Below are positions 1 to 6,016 of a stretch of 10,480 nt of DNA, piece by piece. This DNA is from WRAI01 sp031549605. GTDB taxonomy: Bacteria; Bacillota; Clostridia; Oscillospirales; UBA929. Below the pieces are notes generated by a model that saw only the letters and a program-made list of their open reading frames with translations, did no database searches and was not told where the DNA came from. The position numbers and the translations under genes are program-made. The stretch covers positions 1-10,480 of the forward strand of contig JAVBPM010000084.1 of the NCBI GenBank assembly GCA_031549605.1, written 5' to 3'. Each line of letters begins with the position of its first letter. Position 1 is the stretch's first letter.

Positions 1-393
1 ATAGGACGGGATGGCGAGCAGTTTGTCGGTCAGTTGCTGTAGCTGGCTCTGACCGCGGTAGCTGTGAGTCGTGGTGTCGCCATTTTGGTAGGTGTAGGTC
101 AGTGTCAGTTCCCAAATGGCACATTTGGTCATGGGGTTGACGCCGTCGTGCTTGCGCGCGGTGTCATCTATGGCGATGATGTCGTCGAAATAGGCGCTGT
201 CGGCGACGGTGGCCGTGGTGAACCCGCCGTCCAAGAATTTGGAGCTGATATGGATGGTGGTCAACCCGTCTCGGCTGACGGAGGTGTAAAAAATGTTGTT
301 TAATATTGAGGTGTAGTGGAGCACCACGATAAGAATGAGGAGCGCGAGGATGGCGAAAAACCAAAATCGGGGCTTTTTGAGTAGCTTTTTCAT
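1..393 (-). CDS. Membrane-anchored hypothetical protein, 5' part only
   Basis: This reading frame starts with ATG at 393 and stays open for 131 codons to the left edge, so the C-terminus lies outside the window. The start is supported by a GGGAGGT Shine-Dalgarno sequence at 398-404 and by a consensus-like promoter 40-65 bases upstream. The protein begins with a basic stretch (MKKLLKKPR) followed by a hydrophobic segment at about residues 11-28, which reads as a signal anchor or uncleaved signal peptide. The rest visible is polar and rich in Thr, Asp and Tyr, suggesting an extracytoplasmic domain; there is no lipobox cysteine. I do not recognise the family and assign no function. It lies directly downstream of the rnpB terminator in the same orientation but has its own promoter, so it is probably an independent unit. 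Confidence 0.75.
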   Translation of the reverse strand, partial: MKKLLKKPRFWFFAILALLILIVVLHYTSILNNIFYTSVSRDGLTTIHISSKFLDGGFTTATVADSAYFDDIIAIDDTARKHDGVNPMTKCAIWELTLTYTYQNGDTTTHSYRGQSQLQQLTDKLLAIPSY

Positions 394-430
394 AAGCACC
401 TCCCGTTAAAGTGGTTGCAGACATGGATTG

Positions 431-459
431 ATTATACTTGAAGCTGTGCATAATGGCAA
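431..459 (-). promoter_or_regulatory. Sigma-A-type promoter for the left-edge gene
   Basis: Read on the minus strand, TTGCCA (454-459) and a perfect TATAAT (431-436) are separated by exactly 17 bases. Transcription should start near 424, leaving a leader of about 30 bases that carries the GGGAGGT ribosome binding site of the gene starting at 393. Confidence 0.75.
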
Positions 460-476
460 GCTTGCGGTGGCATACG

Positions 477-514
477 AAAATGCACAGGCCCCGCGCTTGC
501 GCGCGGAGCCTGTG
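477..514 (-). terminator. Intrinsic terminator of rnpB
   Basis: A 14-base-pair inverted repeat (483-496 with 501-514, one G-T wobble) closes a GCAA tetraloop and is followed on the minus strand by a short run of four T after CA (477-480). It lies just past the 3' end of the RNase P RNA. The T tract is short, so termination may rely mainly on the very stable GC-rich stem. Confidence 0.75.
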
Positions 515-517
515 ATG

Positions 518-890
518 TGGTGCGAGTGAACCGGTAAGCCGAGTTCTGTCGTTGTGCAGTCATCTATCTCGACCGGCCGTTGCCGACCGGCTCTAGCCAC
601 CTGCGAGGGACTGGCCGGGCTCGCCGGTGCCAGTTGGCACCGCCCTCTTACGGTGTTGCTCCGGATAGAGTTTACAGGACCTCCCGGTCTCCCGGGCGGC
701 CGGTGAGCTCTTACCTCGCCTTTCCACCCTTACCTATCAAGCAAGCCTGACAGGCGGTATATCTCTGTTGCCCTCTTCCTAAAGTCGCCTTCGGCGGACG
801 TTATCCGCTATCCTTGCCCTGTGGAGCTCGGACTTTCCTCATAAACGGCCTTTCGGCCTGTTTACGCGACTGCATGGTTTACTCGCCCCT
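518..890 (-). ncRNA. rnpB: RNase P RNA (type A)
   Basis: This is the catalytic RNA of ribonuclease P, which removes 5' leaders from pre-tRNAs. On the minus strand it contains the universal P4-side sequence GAGGAAAGTCCGAGCTCC, the conserved block GAAAGGCGAGGTAAGAGCTCACC-like around 699-726, and the 3' universal block ACAGAACTCGGCTTA near 535-550. The ends pair to form P1: 876-886 with 522-532, 10 of 11 pairs. A hairpin with a 7-base-pair stem and GCAA loop within about 570-597 matches P18, which favours the ancestral type A fold over the type B fold of Bacilli. Length (about 370 bases) fits the family. It has its own promoter upstream and a terminator downstream; exact ends are estimates. Confidence 0.95.
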
Positions 891-892
891 GT

Positions 893-921
893 ATTTTACC
901 CGCTGGGTTTTGACTTGTCAA
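893..921 (-). promoter_or_regulatory. rnpB promoter
   Basis: On the minus strand a perfect TTGACA (916-921) and TAAAAT (893-898) are separated by 17 bases. The predicted start, six to eight bases further, falls at the 5' end of the RNase P RNA near 886-890. This near-consensus promoter is appropriate for a highly expressed housekeeping RNA. Confidence 0.85.
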
Positions 922-944
922 TCGCACATTAAATGGAGTATACT
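915..944 (+). promoter_or_regulatory. Probable murD operon promoter
   Basis: TTGTCA (915-920) and TATACT (939-944) are separated by 18 bases; an alternative -35 hexamer, TTGACT, sits at 910-915. The -35 hexamer lies on top of the rnpB -35 hexamer on the opposite strand, so the two promoters share the same DNA face region. Predicted transcription start is near 950-951, only about 11 bases before the GTG assigned to murD. Confidence 0.6.
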
Positions 945-961
945 ATGGCCATGAAAGGCGG

Positions 962-2329
962 GTGAACGCCATCGAAGCGATGGAGATTTTTGGCCGTTTT
1001 GCCGGCAAACGCGTGGCGCTATTGGGGTTGGCGCGCAGCAATATGCCGCTGTTGGAGCCGCTGTTGGCGGTTGGTGCGACGGTGGTGCTGTGCGACGAGG
1101 ACAAGAGCAAGCGCTTTGATGAAATGCAGGTGGCGGCTTGGCGTGCGCTGGGCTGCGAAGTGCATTTGGGCGACGGCTACTTAAACGGCTGGGACGCCGA
1201 CGCTGTGTTTCGCACGCCGGGCATTCGGCCCGATGTCGGGCGGCTACCGGAGCTGGCCGCGCGCGGCACGCTGCTGACGTCGGAAATGGAACTTTTCTTT
1301 GACTGCTGCCCCTGCCCGATTTTGGGCGTGACGGGCAGCGACGGCAAGACGACGACCACGTCGCTGGTGGCGGCTATTTTGCAGCAGGCGGGCAAACGGG
1401 TGTGGCTGGGCGGCAATATCGGCACGCCGCTGTTGCCGCAGCTGGACAAAATGGCGCCCGATGATATCGCGGTGGTGGAGCTGTCGTCCTTTCAGCTGAT
1501 GACGATGACAGAAAGCTGCACGGGTGCGGTGGTGACCAATCTGTCGCCCAATCATATGGACTGGCACCGCGATTACGACGAGTACTGCCGCGCCAAGGAG
1601 CTGATTTTTGTCCATCAGAACGCCGACGGACTGTTGGTGCTGAATGCCGACAATGCCGATTGCGTGGCGTTGCGCGGTCATGCGCCGGGTCGGGTTGTGA
1701 CCTTTGGGCTGCGCAACGACGCCGATGTCACCGTGCGCGACGGGCAGGTGGTGGCGTTTGGGCAGACGGTGCTGCCGCGCGACGACTGGAAGCTGCCGGG
1801 CAACGCCTTTTTGGAGGATATGCTGGCGGCTGTGGCGCTGACGTGGGAGTGGGCGGACACGGCCAGCATTGTGCAGGCGGTGAGAGCCTTTCGCGGCGTG
1901 GAGCATCGGCTGGAATGGGTGGCGCGCAAAAACGGCGTAGACTATTACAACGACTCGATTGCCAGCGGCCCGACGCGCACGATGGCGGGTCTGCGCGCCT
2001 TTGACCAGCGCATTATTCTGATTGCCGGCGGCAAGGATAAGAAAGTGCCGTTTGACGAGCTGGCGGCCATGTTGCCGGCGCACGTCAAGCACTTGATATT
2101 GCTGGGTCACAGCGCCGCGCCGTTGATTGTGGCGGCGGCCGAAAAGGTCGACGGCTGCCCGCCTATGGTGCAGGTCGATACGATGGAGCGGGCGGTGGCG
2201 CTGGCGGCGCAGCTGGCGGTGCCGGGCGATGTGGTGGCACTGTCGCCGGCCGGCACGTCGTTTGATATGTTTGACGACTTCGCTCAACGTGGGCGTGTGT
2301 TCAAAAAATTGGTGAAGGAGCTGCCGTGA
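962..2329 (+). CDS. murD: UDP-N-acetylmuramoylalanine--D-glutamate ligase (MurD)
   Basis: MurD adds D-glutamate to UDP-MurNAc-L-Ala using ATP in the cytoplasm, the second amino acid step of peptidoglycan precursor synthesis. The 455-residue protein has the family's normal length and three-domain order: a Rossmann-type N-terminus (GKRVALLGLARSN, 15-27), the ATP-binding loop GVTGSDGKTTTT (122-133), ELSSFQL (173-179), NLSPNHMDWH (193-202), a lysine at K212 in the position of the carbamylated lysine, GVEHRLE (312-318), and C-terminal LSPAGTSFDMFDDF (437-450). The usual NDSKATN motif reads NDSIASG (330-336). The GTG at 962 is preceded too closely by AAAGGCGG (954-961); an ATG at 980 would still leave the Rossmann motif complete, so the start is uncertain. 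It is the first gene of a tight unit with two M42 peptidases and lies outside any visible division/cell-wall cluster. Confidence 0.93.
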   Translation: MNAIEAMEIFGRFAGKRVALLGLARSNMPLLEPLLAVGATVVLCDEDKSKRFDEMQVAAWRALGCEVHLGDGYLNGWDADAVFRTPGIRPDVGRLPELAARGTLLTSEMELFFDCCPCPILGVTGSDGKTTTTSLVAAILQQAGKRVWLGGNIGTPLLPQLDKMAPDDIAVVELSSFQLMTMTESCTGAVVTNLSPNHMDWHRDYDEYCRAKELIFVHQNADGLLVLNADNADCVALRGHAPGRVVTFGLRNDADVTVRDGQVVAFGQTVLPRDDWKLPGNAFLEDMLAAVALTWEWADTASIVQAVRAFRGVEHRLEWVARKNGVDYYNDSIASGPTRTMAGLRAFDQRIILIAGGKDKKVPFDELAAMLPAHVKHLILLGHSAAPLIVAAAEKVDGCPPMVQVDTMERAVALAAQLAVPGDVVALSPAGTSFDMFDDFAQRGRVFKKLVKELP

Positions 2330-3370
2330 ATGGAATTATTTAAGGTGCTGCAACGGCTGTGTGACACGCACGGGCCGGCCGGCTTTGAAGGGCCGGTGGC
2401 CGAGCTGGTGGCCGAGCTGGTGAAGCCGCTGGTTGACGAGGTGCGCGTTGACGCTATGGGTAATGTGCGGGCGGTCAAAAAAGCCAAGCTGCCCAACCCC
2501 GACGGGCGCAAGCTGCTGATTGACGCGCACATCGATGAGATTGGGTTAATCGTGACGTCCTACGTCGGAGATTTTTTGTGCTTTGACACGTTGGGGCGCA
2601 TGGACGCGCGCATCCTGCCCGGTCAGCAGGTGACGTTGCTGACACAGCCGCCGATCCCCGGCTTTATCGCGGCACTGCCGCCGCATGTGGTGTCGGACGC
2701 CGAGCGCGAGCAGGCCATTCCGGCTGACAAGCTGTTTATTGATGTGGGCATGACGGGTGAGGCGTTGCGTGCGGCGGTGCCGCCGGGTACGCCCTGCGTC
2801 ATTGATGTAACGATGGCCGAGCTGGGCAACGGGCTGGCGACCGGCAAGGCGCTGGACGACCGCGCCGGCGTACTGGCGCTGTTGTACGCGCTGGAACTGC
2901 TAAAGGACACCGAGTTGCCGTACGATATTGAGCTGCTGGGCAGCGTGCAGGAGGAGGTGGGCGGCCGCGGCGCCAAGACGGCGGCGTATGATGCCGACCC
3001 GACCTGGGCCGTTGTCGTCGACGTTACCTACGGACGGCAGGCGGGCGCACCTGCCAACAAGACCTTTGCGCTGGGCAGCGGTGTGGCGGTGGGTGTTGGG
3101 CCCAACATGCACCGTGGGCTGACCAAGCTGGCGCTGGATTTGGCCGAGGAGTACCACATTCCCTACCAGCGCGAGGTGATGGCCGGCAATACCTCGACCA
3201 ACGGCTGGCCCATTCAGGTGTCGCGGTGCGGCGTGCCGACGGCGGTGCTGTCTATTCCGCTGACGTCGATGCACACGCCGGTTGAGGTGGTGCGACTGTC
3301 TGATATTGTCATGGTCAGCCGCTTGATTGGCTTGATGGCTGAAACATTGGCCGGGGAGGAATGGTTATGA
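2330..3370 (+). CDS. M42 family metallo-aminopeptidase (first copy)
   Basis: A cytosolic dinuclear-metal aminopeptidase of the M42 (TET/FrvX/YsdC) family, which typically assembles into hollow dodecamers and trims oligopeptides. At 346 residues it has the usual length. The metal-ligand pattern is complete: H67 and D69 (AHID), D176 (KALDDR), the pair E208-E209 (QEEV), D231 and H315 (SMHTPVE). The segment that is usually GTDA in the family reads STNGW (289-293), a change of the Asp. The ATG directly follows the murD stop codon and is served by AAGGAG (2315-2320) inside the end of murD, so translation is probably coupled. The stop overlaps the next M42 gene. Substrate preference cannot be read from the sequence. 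Confidence 0.9.
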   Translation: MELFKVLQRLCDTHGPAGFEGPVAELVAELVKPLVDEVRVDAMGNVRAVKKAKLPNPDGRKLLIDAHIDEIGLIVTSYVGDFLCFDTLGRMDARILPGQQVTLLTQPPIPGFIAALPPHVVSDAEREQAIPADKLFIDVGMTGEALRAAVPPGTPCVIDVTMAELGNGLATGKALDDRAGVLALLYALELLKDTELPYDIELLGSVQEEVGGRGAKTAAYDADPTWAVVVDVTYGRQAGAPANKTFALGSGVAVGVGPNMHRGLTKLALDLAEEYHIPYQREVMAGNTSTNGWPIQVSRCGVPTAVLSIPLTSMHTPVEVVRLSDIVMVSRLIGLMAETLAGEEWL

Positions 3371-4383
3371 TTATCGAACGGGTGCAGGCGCTGTGCGAGT
3401 TGCCGGGCGTATCCAGTCATGAGGACGCTGTGCGCAAGCAGATAATCGAATGGGTGGAACCCTATGCCGACGACATAAAGGTCGACAGCATGGGCAATCT
3501 GTTGGTGTTTCGTAAGGGTCTGTCCTCGGACAAGACGGCGTTGTTTGCCGCGCATATGGACGAGGTCGGCCTGATTGTGACGCACATCACCGACGACGGC
3601 AAACTGCAGGTCGATGCCGTGGGCGGCATTGACGACCGGCTGCTGAGCGGCAAGCGGTTCTGGGTGGGCGAGCGCCGTGTGCTGGCGGTGGGTCAGCAGT
3701 GCCCGGTCCATCTAAGCGGCGGCGATAAAAAAGTGACCAAGGTGACCGATTTGGTGCTGGACATCGGCGTAAGCAGCGCCGACGAGGCGCGTGAGCTAGT
3801 GCAGCCGGGCGATGTCGTTGTGTTTGACGGCGAGCCGGTGCAGTACGGCGAGGGCTGGCTAAAGGCCAAGGCGCTGGACGACCGTGTTGGCTGCACGGTG
3901 CTGTCGCTGTTGGCGCTGCAGCAGCCGGCGGTGGACACCTGGCTGGTGTTTACCGTGCAGGAGGAGGTCGGCACACGTGGCGCGCTGACAGCGGCACACG
4001 CGATTCAGCCCGACTACGCCTTTGTCGTGGAAAACACAACGGCGGCCGATTTGGCCGAGGTGCCGGCGCACAAGGTGATTTGCCGGCCGGGACGCGGCGT
4101 AGTGCTGGCGTTTATGGATCGCGGCTCGATTTACACGCCGCCCTTAGTCCGGCATTTGCAGGCGCTGGCCGACCGCAATGATATTGCGCGGCAGACCAAG
4201 GAGTTGATTGCCGGCGGCACCGATGCGGCCGCCATTCAGCGCTCGTGCGGCGGCGTGCCGACCGCCGGTCTGGCGGTGGCGGCGCGCTCGATACACAGCG
4301 CGGTCAGCGCCGTTAAGACGGAGGACATCCGTCTGATGTACCGGCTGGCGCTGCTGGCTTACACGACCGAATACGACAACTGA
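3367..4383 (+). CDS. M42 family metallo-aminopeptidase (second copy)
   Basis: A second M42 peptidase, about 338 residues, clearly a distant paralogue of its upstream neighbour: the longest identical protein stretches surround the metal ligands. Ligands are H63/D65 (AHMDE), D171 (KALDDR), E199-E200 (QEEVG), E222 (VENTT) and H310 (SIHS). Unlike the first copy it keeps the standard GGTDAA segment. I chose ATG 3367 over the in-frame ATG 3361 because the strong GGGGAGGA (3353-3360) abuts 3361 but lies six bases from 3367. The gene then overlaps the preceding stop by four bases (ATGA), a sign of translational coupling. Two unlike subunits could form separate or mixed complexes; only the former is well documented for the family. 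The gene ends the murD-led run; a 64-base gap with a hairpin follows. Confidence 0.9.
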   Translation: MIIERVQALCELPGVSSHEDAVRKQIIEWVEPYADDIKVDSMGNLLVFRKGLSSDKTALFAAHMDEVGLIVTHITDDGKLQVDAVGGIDDRLLSGKRFWVGERRVLAVGQQCPVHLSGGDKKVTKVTDLVLDIGVSSADEARELVQPGDVVVFDGEPVQYGEGWLKAKALDDRVGCTVLSLLALQQPAVDTWLVFTVQEEVGTRGALTAAHAIQPDYAFVVENTTAADLAEVPAHKVICRPGRGVVLAFMDRGSIYTPPLVRHLQALADRNDIARQTKELIAGGTDAAAIQRSCGGVPTAGLAVAARSIHSAVSAVKTEDIRLMYRLALLAYTTEYDN

Positions 4384-4393
4384 GCGTTGCATA

Positions 4394-4422
4394 TTGACCC
4401 CCGTTTGGCCATACATTGTAGT
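4394..4422 (+). promoter_or_regulatory. Possible promoter for the M23/M50 pair
   Basis: TTGACC (4394-4399) and TGTAGT (4417-4422) have 17-base spacing. The -35 matches five of six consensus bases, the -10 only four. It overlaps the left arm and loop of the hairpin at 4396-4439, so a transcript starting near 4429 would lack the left arm. If the downstream genes are sporulation genes, a mother-cell sigma factor promoter is also possible; I could not recognise one. Confidence 0.35.
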
Positions 4423-4439
4423 ATGGAAAAACGGGGGTC
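4396..4439 (+). promoter_or_regulatory. Long hairpin containing the M23 gene's ribosome binding site
   Basis: A perfect 11-base inverted repeat (4396-4406 with 4429-4439) encloses a second inverted repeat, CCATAC (4409-4414) with GTATGG (4421-4426), so the RNA can fold into one 17-pair stem interrupted by a GG/AA internal loop, with a six-base apical loop. The right arm includes GGGGG (4433-4437), the only Shine-Dalgarno-like sequence before the ATG at 4448. No T run follows on either strand, so it is not an intrinsic terminator. It could limit translation from read-through messages or act as a protein-binding operator. Confidence 0.6.
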
Positions 4440-4447
4440 GATTAAAT

Positions 4448-5383
4448 ATGGCTCGAAAACCGATTAAAACGCCGGTACGGCCGGCGAAGCACGGCAGTCC
4501 TTTTGTCAAGGCGTCAAGCGGTGACAAAGGCGGATGGCAGCTGTTTCAACTGCTGCTGTGTCTGCTTGTCTTTGTGGCGCTGGTTGTAGCCAAGGTGGCG
4601 TGGCCGGCGTCGGTCGATTCGGTCAAGGCTTTTATTGCCGACCATGTGACCGATGGGTTGGATGTGCGGTCGGCCTTTGCCTCATTGCGCGGCGCGCAGA
4701 CGGCGTTGCCGTCGCCGACACCCACAATTGCGCCATCATCCACCCCTGCTGGCGAAGAAACGGGCGAAAACAAGTCGACAGACTCCACTGTGTGGGATGA
4801 TATGCTTCCAACGGTGGAACCAAGCCCCACTGTGGCGCCAATGGCGAGCGGTGGCACGCGGCAGATCAGCGCGCTGGAGTTTAGCGGCGATGAAAAGGAT
4901 TTACAGGATGACAGCTGGCCGCTGCCGTTTAATATGCCCAAGCCCGACGTTGTCGATTTCGGCGTTTATGAAATGACCTTTCCGCATAAGAACCCGCTGA
5001 AGCACATGGCGGTTACCTCGCCGTTTGGCTACCGCACGCATCCCGTGGACGGTGTGTATAAGTTCCACTACGGCATTGATTTGGGTGAGGACGAGGGCAC
5101 GCCGATTTACGCCTTTTCTGACGGCGAGGTCTATGAGGTGGGCCGCAACGATATCTATGGCAAGTTTCTGCGCATCCGGCACGCCAATGGCTTTACCAGC
5201 TTCTACGGCCATTGCAGCAAGATTTTGGCCGAGGAGGGCGACACCGTCAAGTTGGGCGACAAGGTGGCGCTGGTGGGACAGACGGGCAATGTCACGGGAC
5301 CGCATTTGCACTTTGAGGTGCGGCATAAGGGGCTTATCCTTGACCCGACTAAGTATCTGACCCTTGAGGGTCGGACGGTTTGA
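4448..5383 (+). CDS. M23 (LytM) domain membrane-anchored protein, SpoIVFA-like
   Basis: The 311-residue protein has a basic cytoplasmic N-terminus (1-29), one membrane segment (about 31-52), a Pro/Thr/Ser-rich linker (about 86-135) and an extracytoplasmic M23 peptidase domain (about 185-305). The zinc site appears intact: HYGID gives H207 and D211, HLH gives H286 and H288, with H255 (FYGH) as the usual additional histidine. M23 enzymes cleave peptidoglycan peptides. Position immediately before an M50 protease matches spoIVFA-spoIVFB, where SpoIVFA tethers and inhibits the pro-sigma-K protease during sporulation. The combination of SpoIVFA position and intact catalytic residues leaves open whether it is an enzyme, a scaffold or both. 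An upstream in-frame TTG at 4394 exists but lies in the hairpin arm; ATG 4448 is preferred. The stop overlaps the next start. Confidence 0.85.
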   Translation: MARKPIKTPVRPAKHGSPFVKASSGDKGGWQLFQLLLCLLVFVALVVAKVAWPASVDSVKAFIADHVTDGLDVRSAFASLRGAQTALPSPTPTIAPSSTPAGEETGENKSTDSTVWDDMLPTVEPSPTVAPMASGGTRQISALEFSGDEKDLQDDSWPLPFNMPKPDVVDFGVYEMTFPHKNPLKHMAVTSPFGYRTHPVDGVYKFHYGIDLGEDEGTPIYAFSDGEVYEVGRNDIYGKFLRIRHANGFTSFYGHCSKILAEEGDTVKLGDKVALVGQTGNVTGPHLHFEVRHKGLILDPTKYLTLEGRTV

Positions 5384-5964
5384 CCTTTGGGCGCGTACGC
5401 CTGAATGCCGGCTTTGTGCTGCTGTGGGCGCTGCTGGTGTATTTTGACGACGGCGGCTGGGTGCTGTGCGTGGTGGTGGCTGCGGCGCTGCACGAGTTGG
5501 GGCACTGGGTGGCGCTGCGCTGCTATGGGCGGCGCGTGACGGCGGTTGTGTTTGCTGTCGACGGCGTGACGATGCGGATGTCGACGCTGCCGCCGGTGTC
5601 GTGGAGTGGTGAGTTGCTGATGGTGCTGGCGGGGCCGGTGGCCAACCTGCTGCTGGCGGGCGTGGCGATGCGTGCCGGGTGGTGGCAGTTGGGCGGCGTG
5701 TCGCTGGCGCTGGCGGTGGTCAACTTGCTGCCGGCGGCAACGCTGGATGGCGGTCGCGCACTGGGCATTGTGGCCGAGCGCTGGTGGGGTGAGCGCGCGG
5801 CGCGCGTGGTGCAACGGTGCGGAACGGTGCTGTGTCTGCTGGCGCTGCTAGGCGGTGGGGTGTACGTGGCGCGCGAGACCCATGGTCGCAATTTGACGCT
5901 GCTGTGCATGGCGGTGCCGGCAGTGCTGTTGATGGTGCGGCGCAATAGCGGTCACGCCTTGTAA
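5380..5964 (+). CDS. M50 site-2 protease family protein, SpoIVFB-like
   Basis: An intramembrane zinc metalloprotease of the site-2 protease family. The zinc-binding HELGH sits at residues 38-42 inside a hydrophobic helix, and the third ligand is D123 in LPAATLDGGR (117-126), the family's second motif; GPVAN (85-89) is also typical. About five to six hydrophobic segments fill the 194 residues. In Bacillus subtilis SpoIVFB releases sigma-K from its membrane-bound precursor and has a C-terminal CBS domain; this protein ends after the last membrane helix and lacks one. The start is a TTG that overlaps the M23 stop as TTGA, with GAGGG (5366-5370) at suitable distance; no ATG is available before the catalytic helix. 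The role as sigma-K protease is inferred from gene order; another membrane substrate is possible. Confidence 0.85.
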   Translation: MTFGRVRLNAGFVLLWALLVYFDDGGWVLCVVVAAALHELGHWVALRCYGRRVTAVVFAVDGVTMRMSTLPPVSWSGELLMVLAGPVANLLLAGVAMRAGWWQLGGVSLALAVVNLLPAATLDGGRALGIVAERWWGERAARVVQRCGTVLCLLALLGGGVYVARETHGRNLTLLCMAVPAVLLMVRRNSGHAL

Positions 5965-5987
5965 GGGCGTGGCCGCTGTGGTATAAT
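5959..5987 (+). promoter_or_regulatory. Promoter for the radical SAM gene pair
   Basis: TTGTAA (5959-5964) and a perfect TATAAT (5982-5987) are 17 bases apart, with a TGG extension just before the -10 (extended -10). The -35 hexamer is made of the last Leu codon and the stop codon of the M50 gene. Start of transcription would fall near 5994. Confidence 0.8.
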
Positions 5988-6016
5988 GGGGCACTTTTTT
6001 GAGTGAGAGGTGTCCC

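Noticed and set aside
64..303. Plus-strand frame of 79 codons at the left edge
   Set aside because: It overlaps the minus-strand gene that has a promoter, ribosome binding site and signal anchor; the plus frame has none.
406..600. Short minus-strand open frames in the rnpB region
   Set aside because: The region is explained by RNase P RNA, its terminator and the next gene's promoter.
1244..2287. Minus-strand open frame of 347 codons
   Set aside because: It is the antisense shadow of murD with skewed His/Arg/Gln composition and no recognisable domain.
2840..3985. Near-identical DNA stretches in the two M42 genes as a repeat element
   Set aside because: The similar pieces (for example around 2847 and 3869) only encode the shared metal-binding motifs and are explained by paralogy.
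4396..4439. Hairpin as an intrinsic terminator of the M42 genes
   Set aside because: No run of T follows the stem on either strand, and the ribosome binding site of the next gene is inside it.
4394..4447. N-terminal extension of the M23 protein from a TTG at 4394
   Set aside because: The extension would be encoded by the hairpin and has no upstream ribosome binding site; ATG 4448 gives a typical basic N-terminus before the membrane helix.
5999..6016. TTG start for the radical SAM protein
   Set aside because: It lies almost on the predicted transcription start and before the strong GAGAGGTG ribosome binding site that serves ATG 6017.
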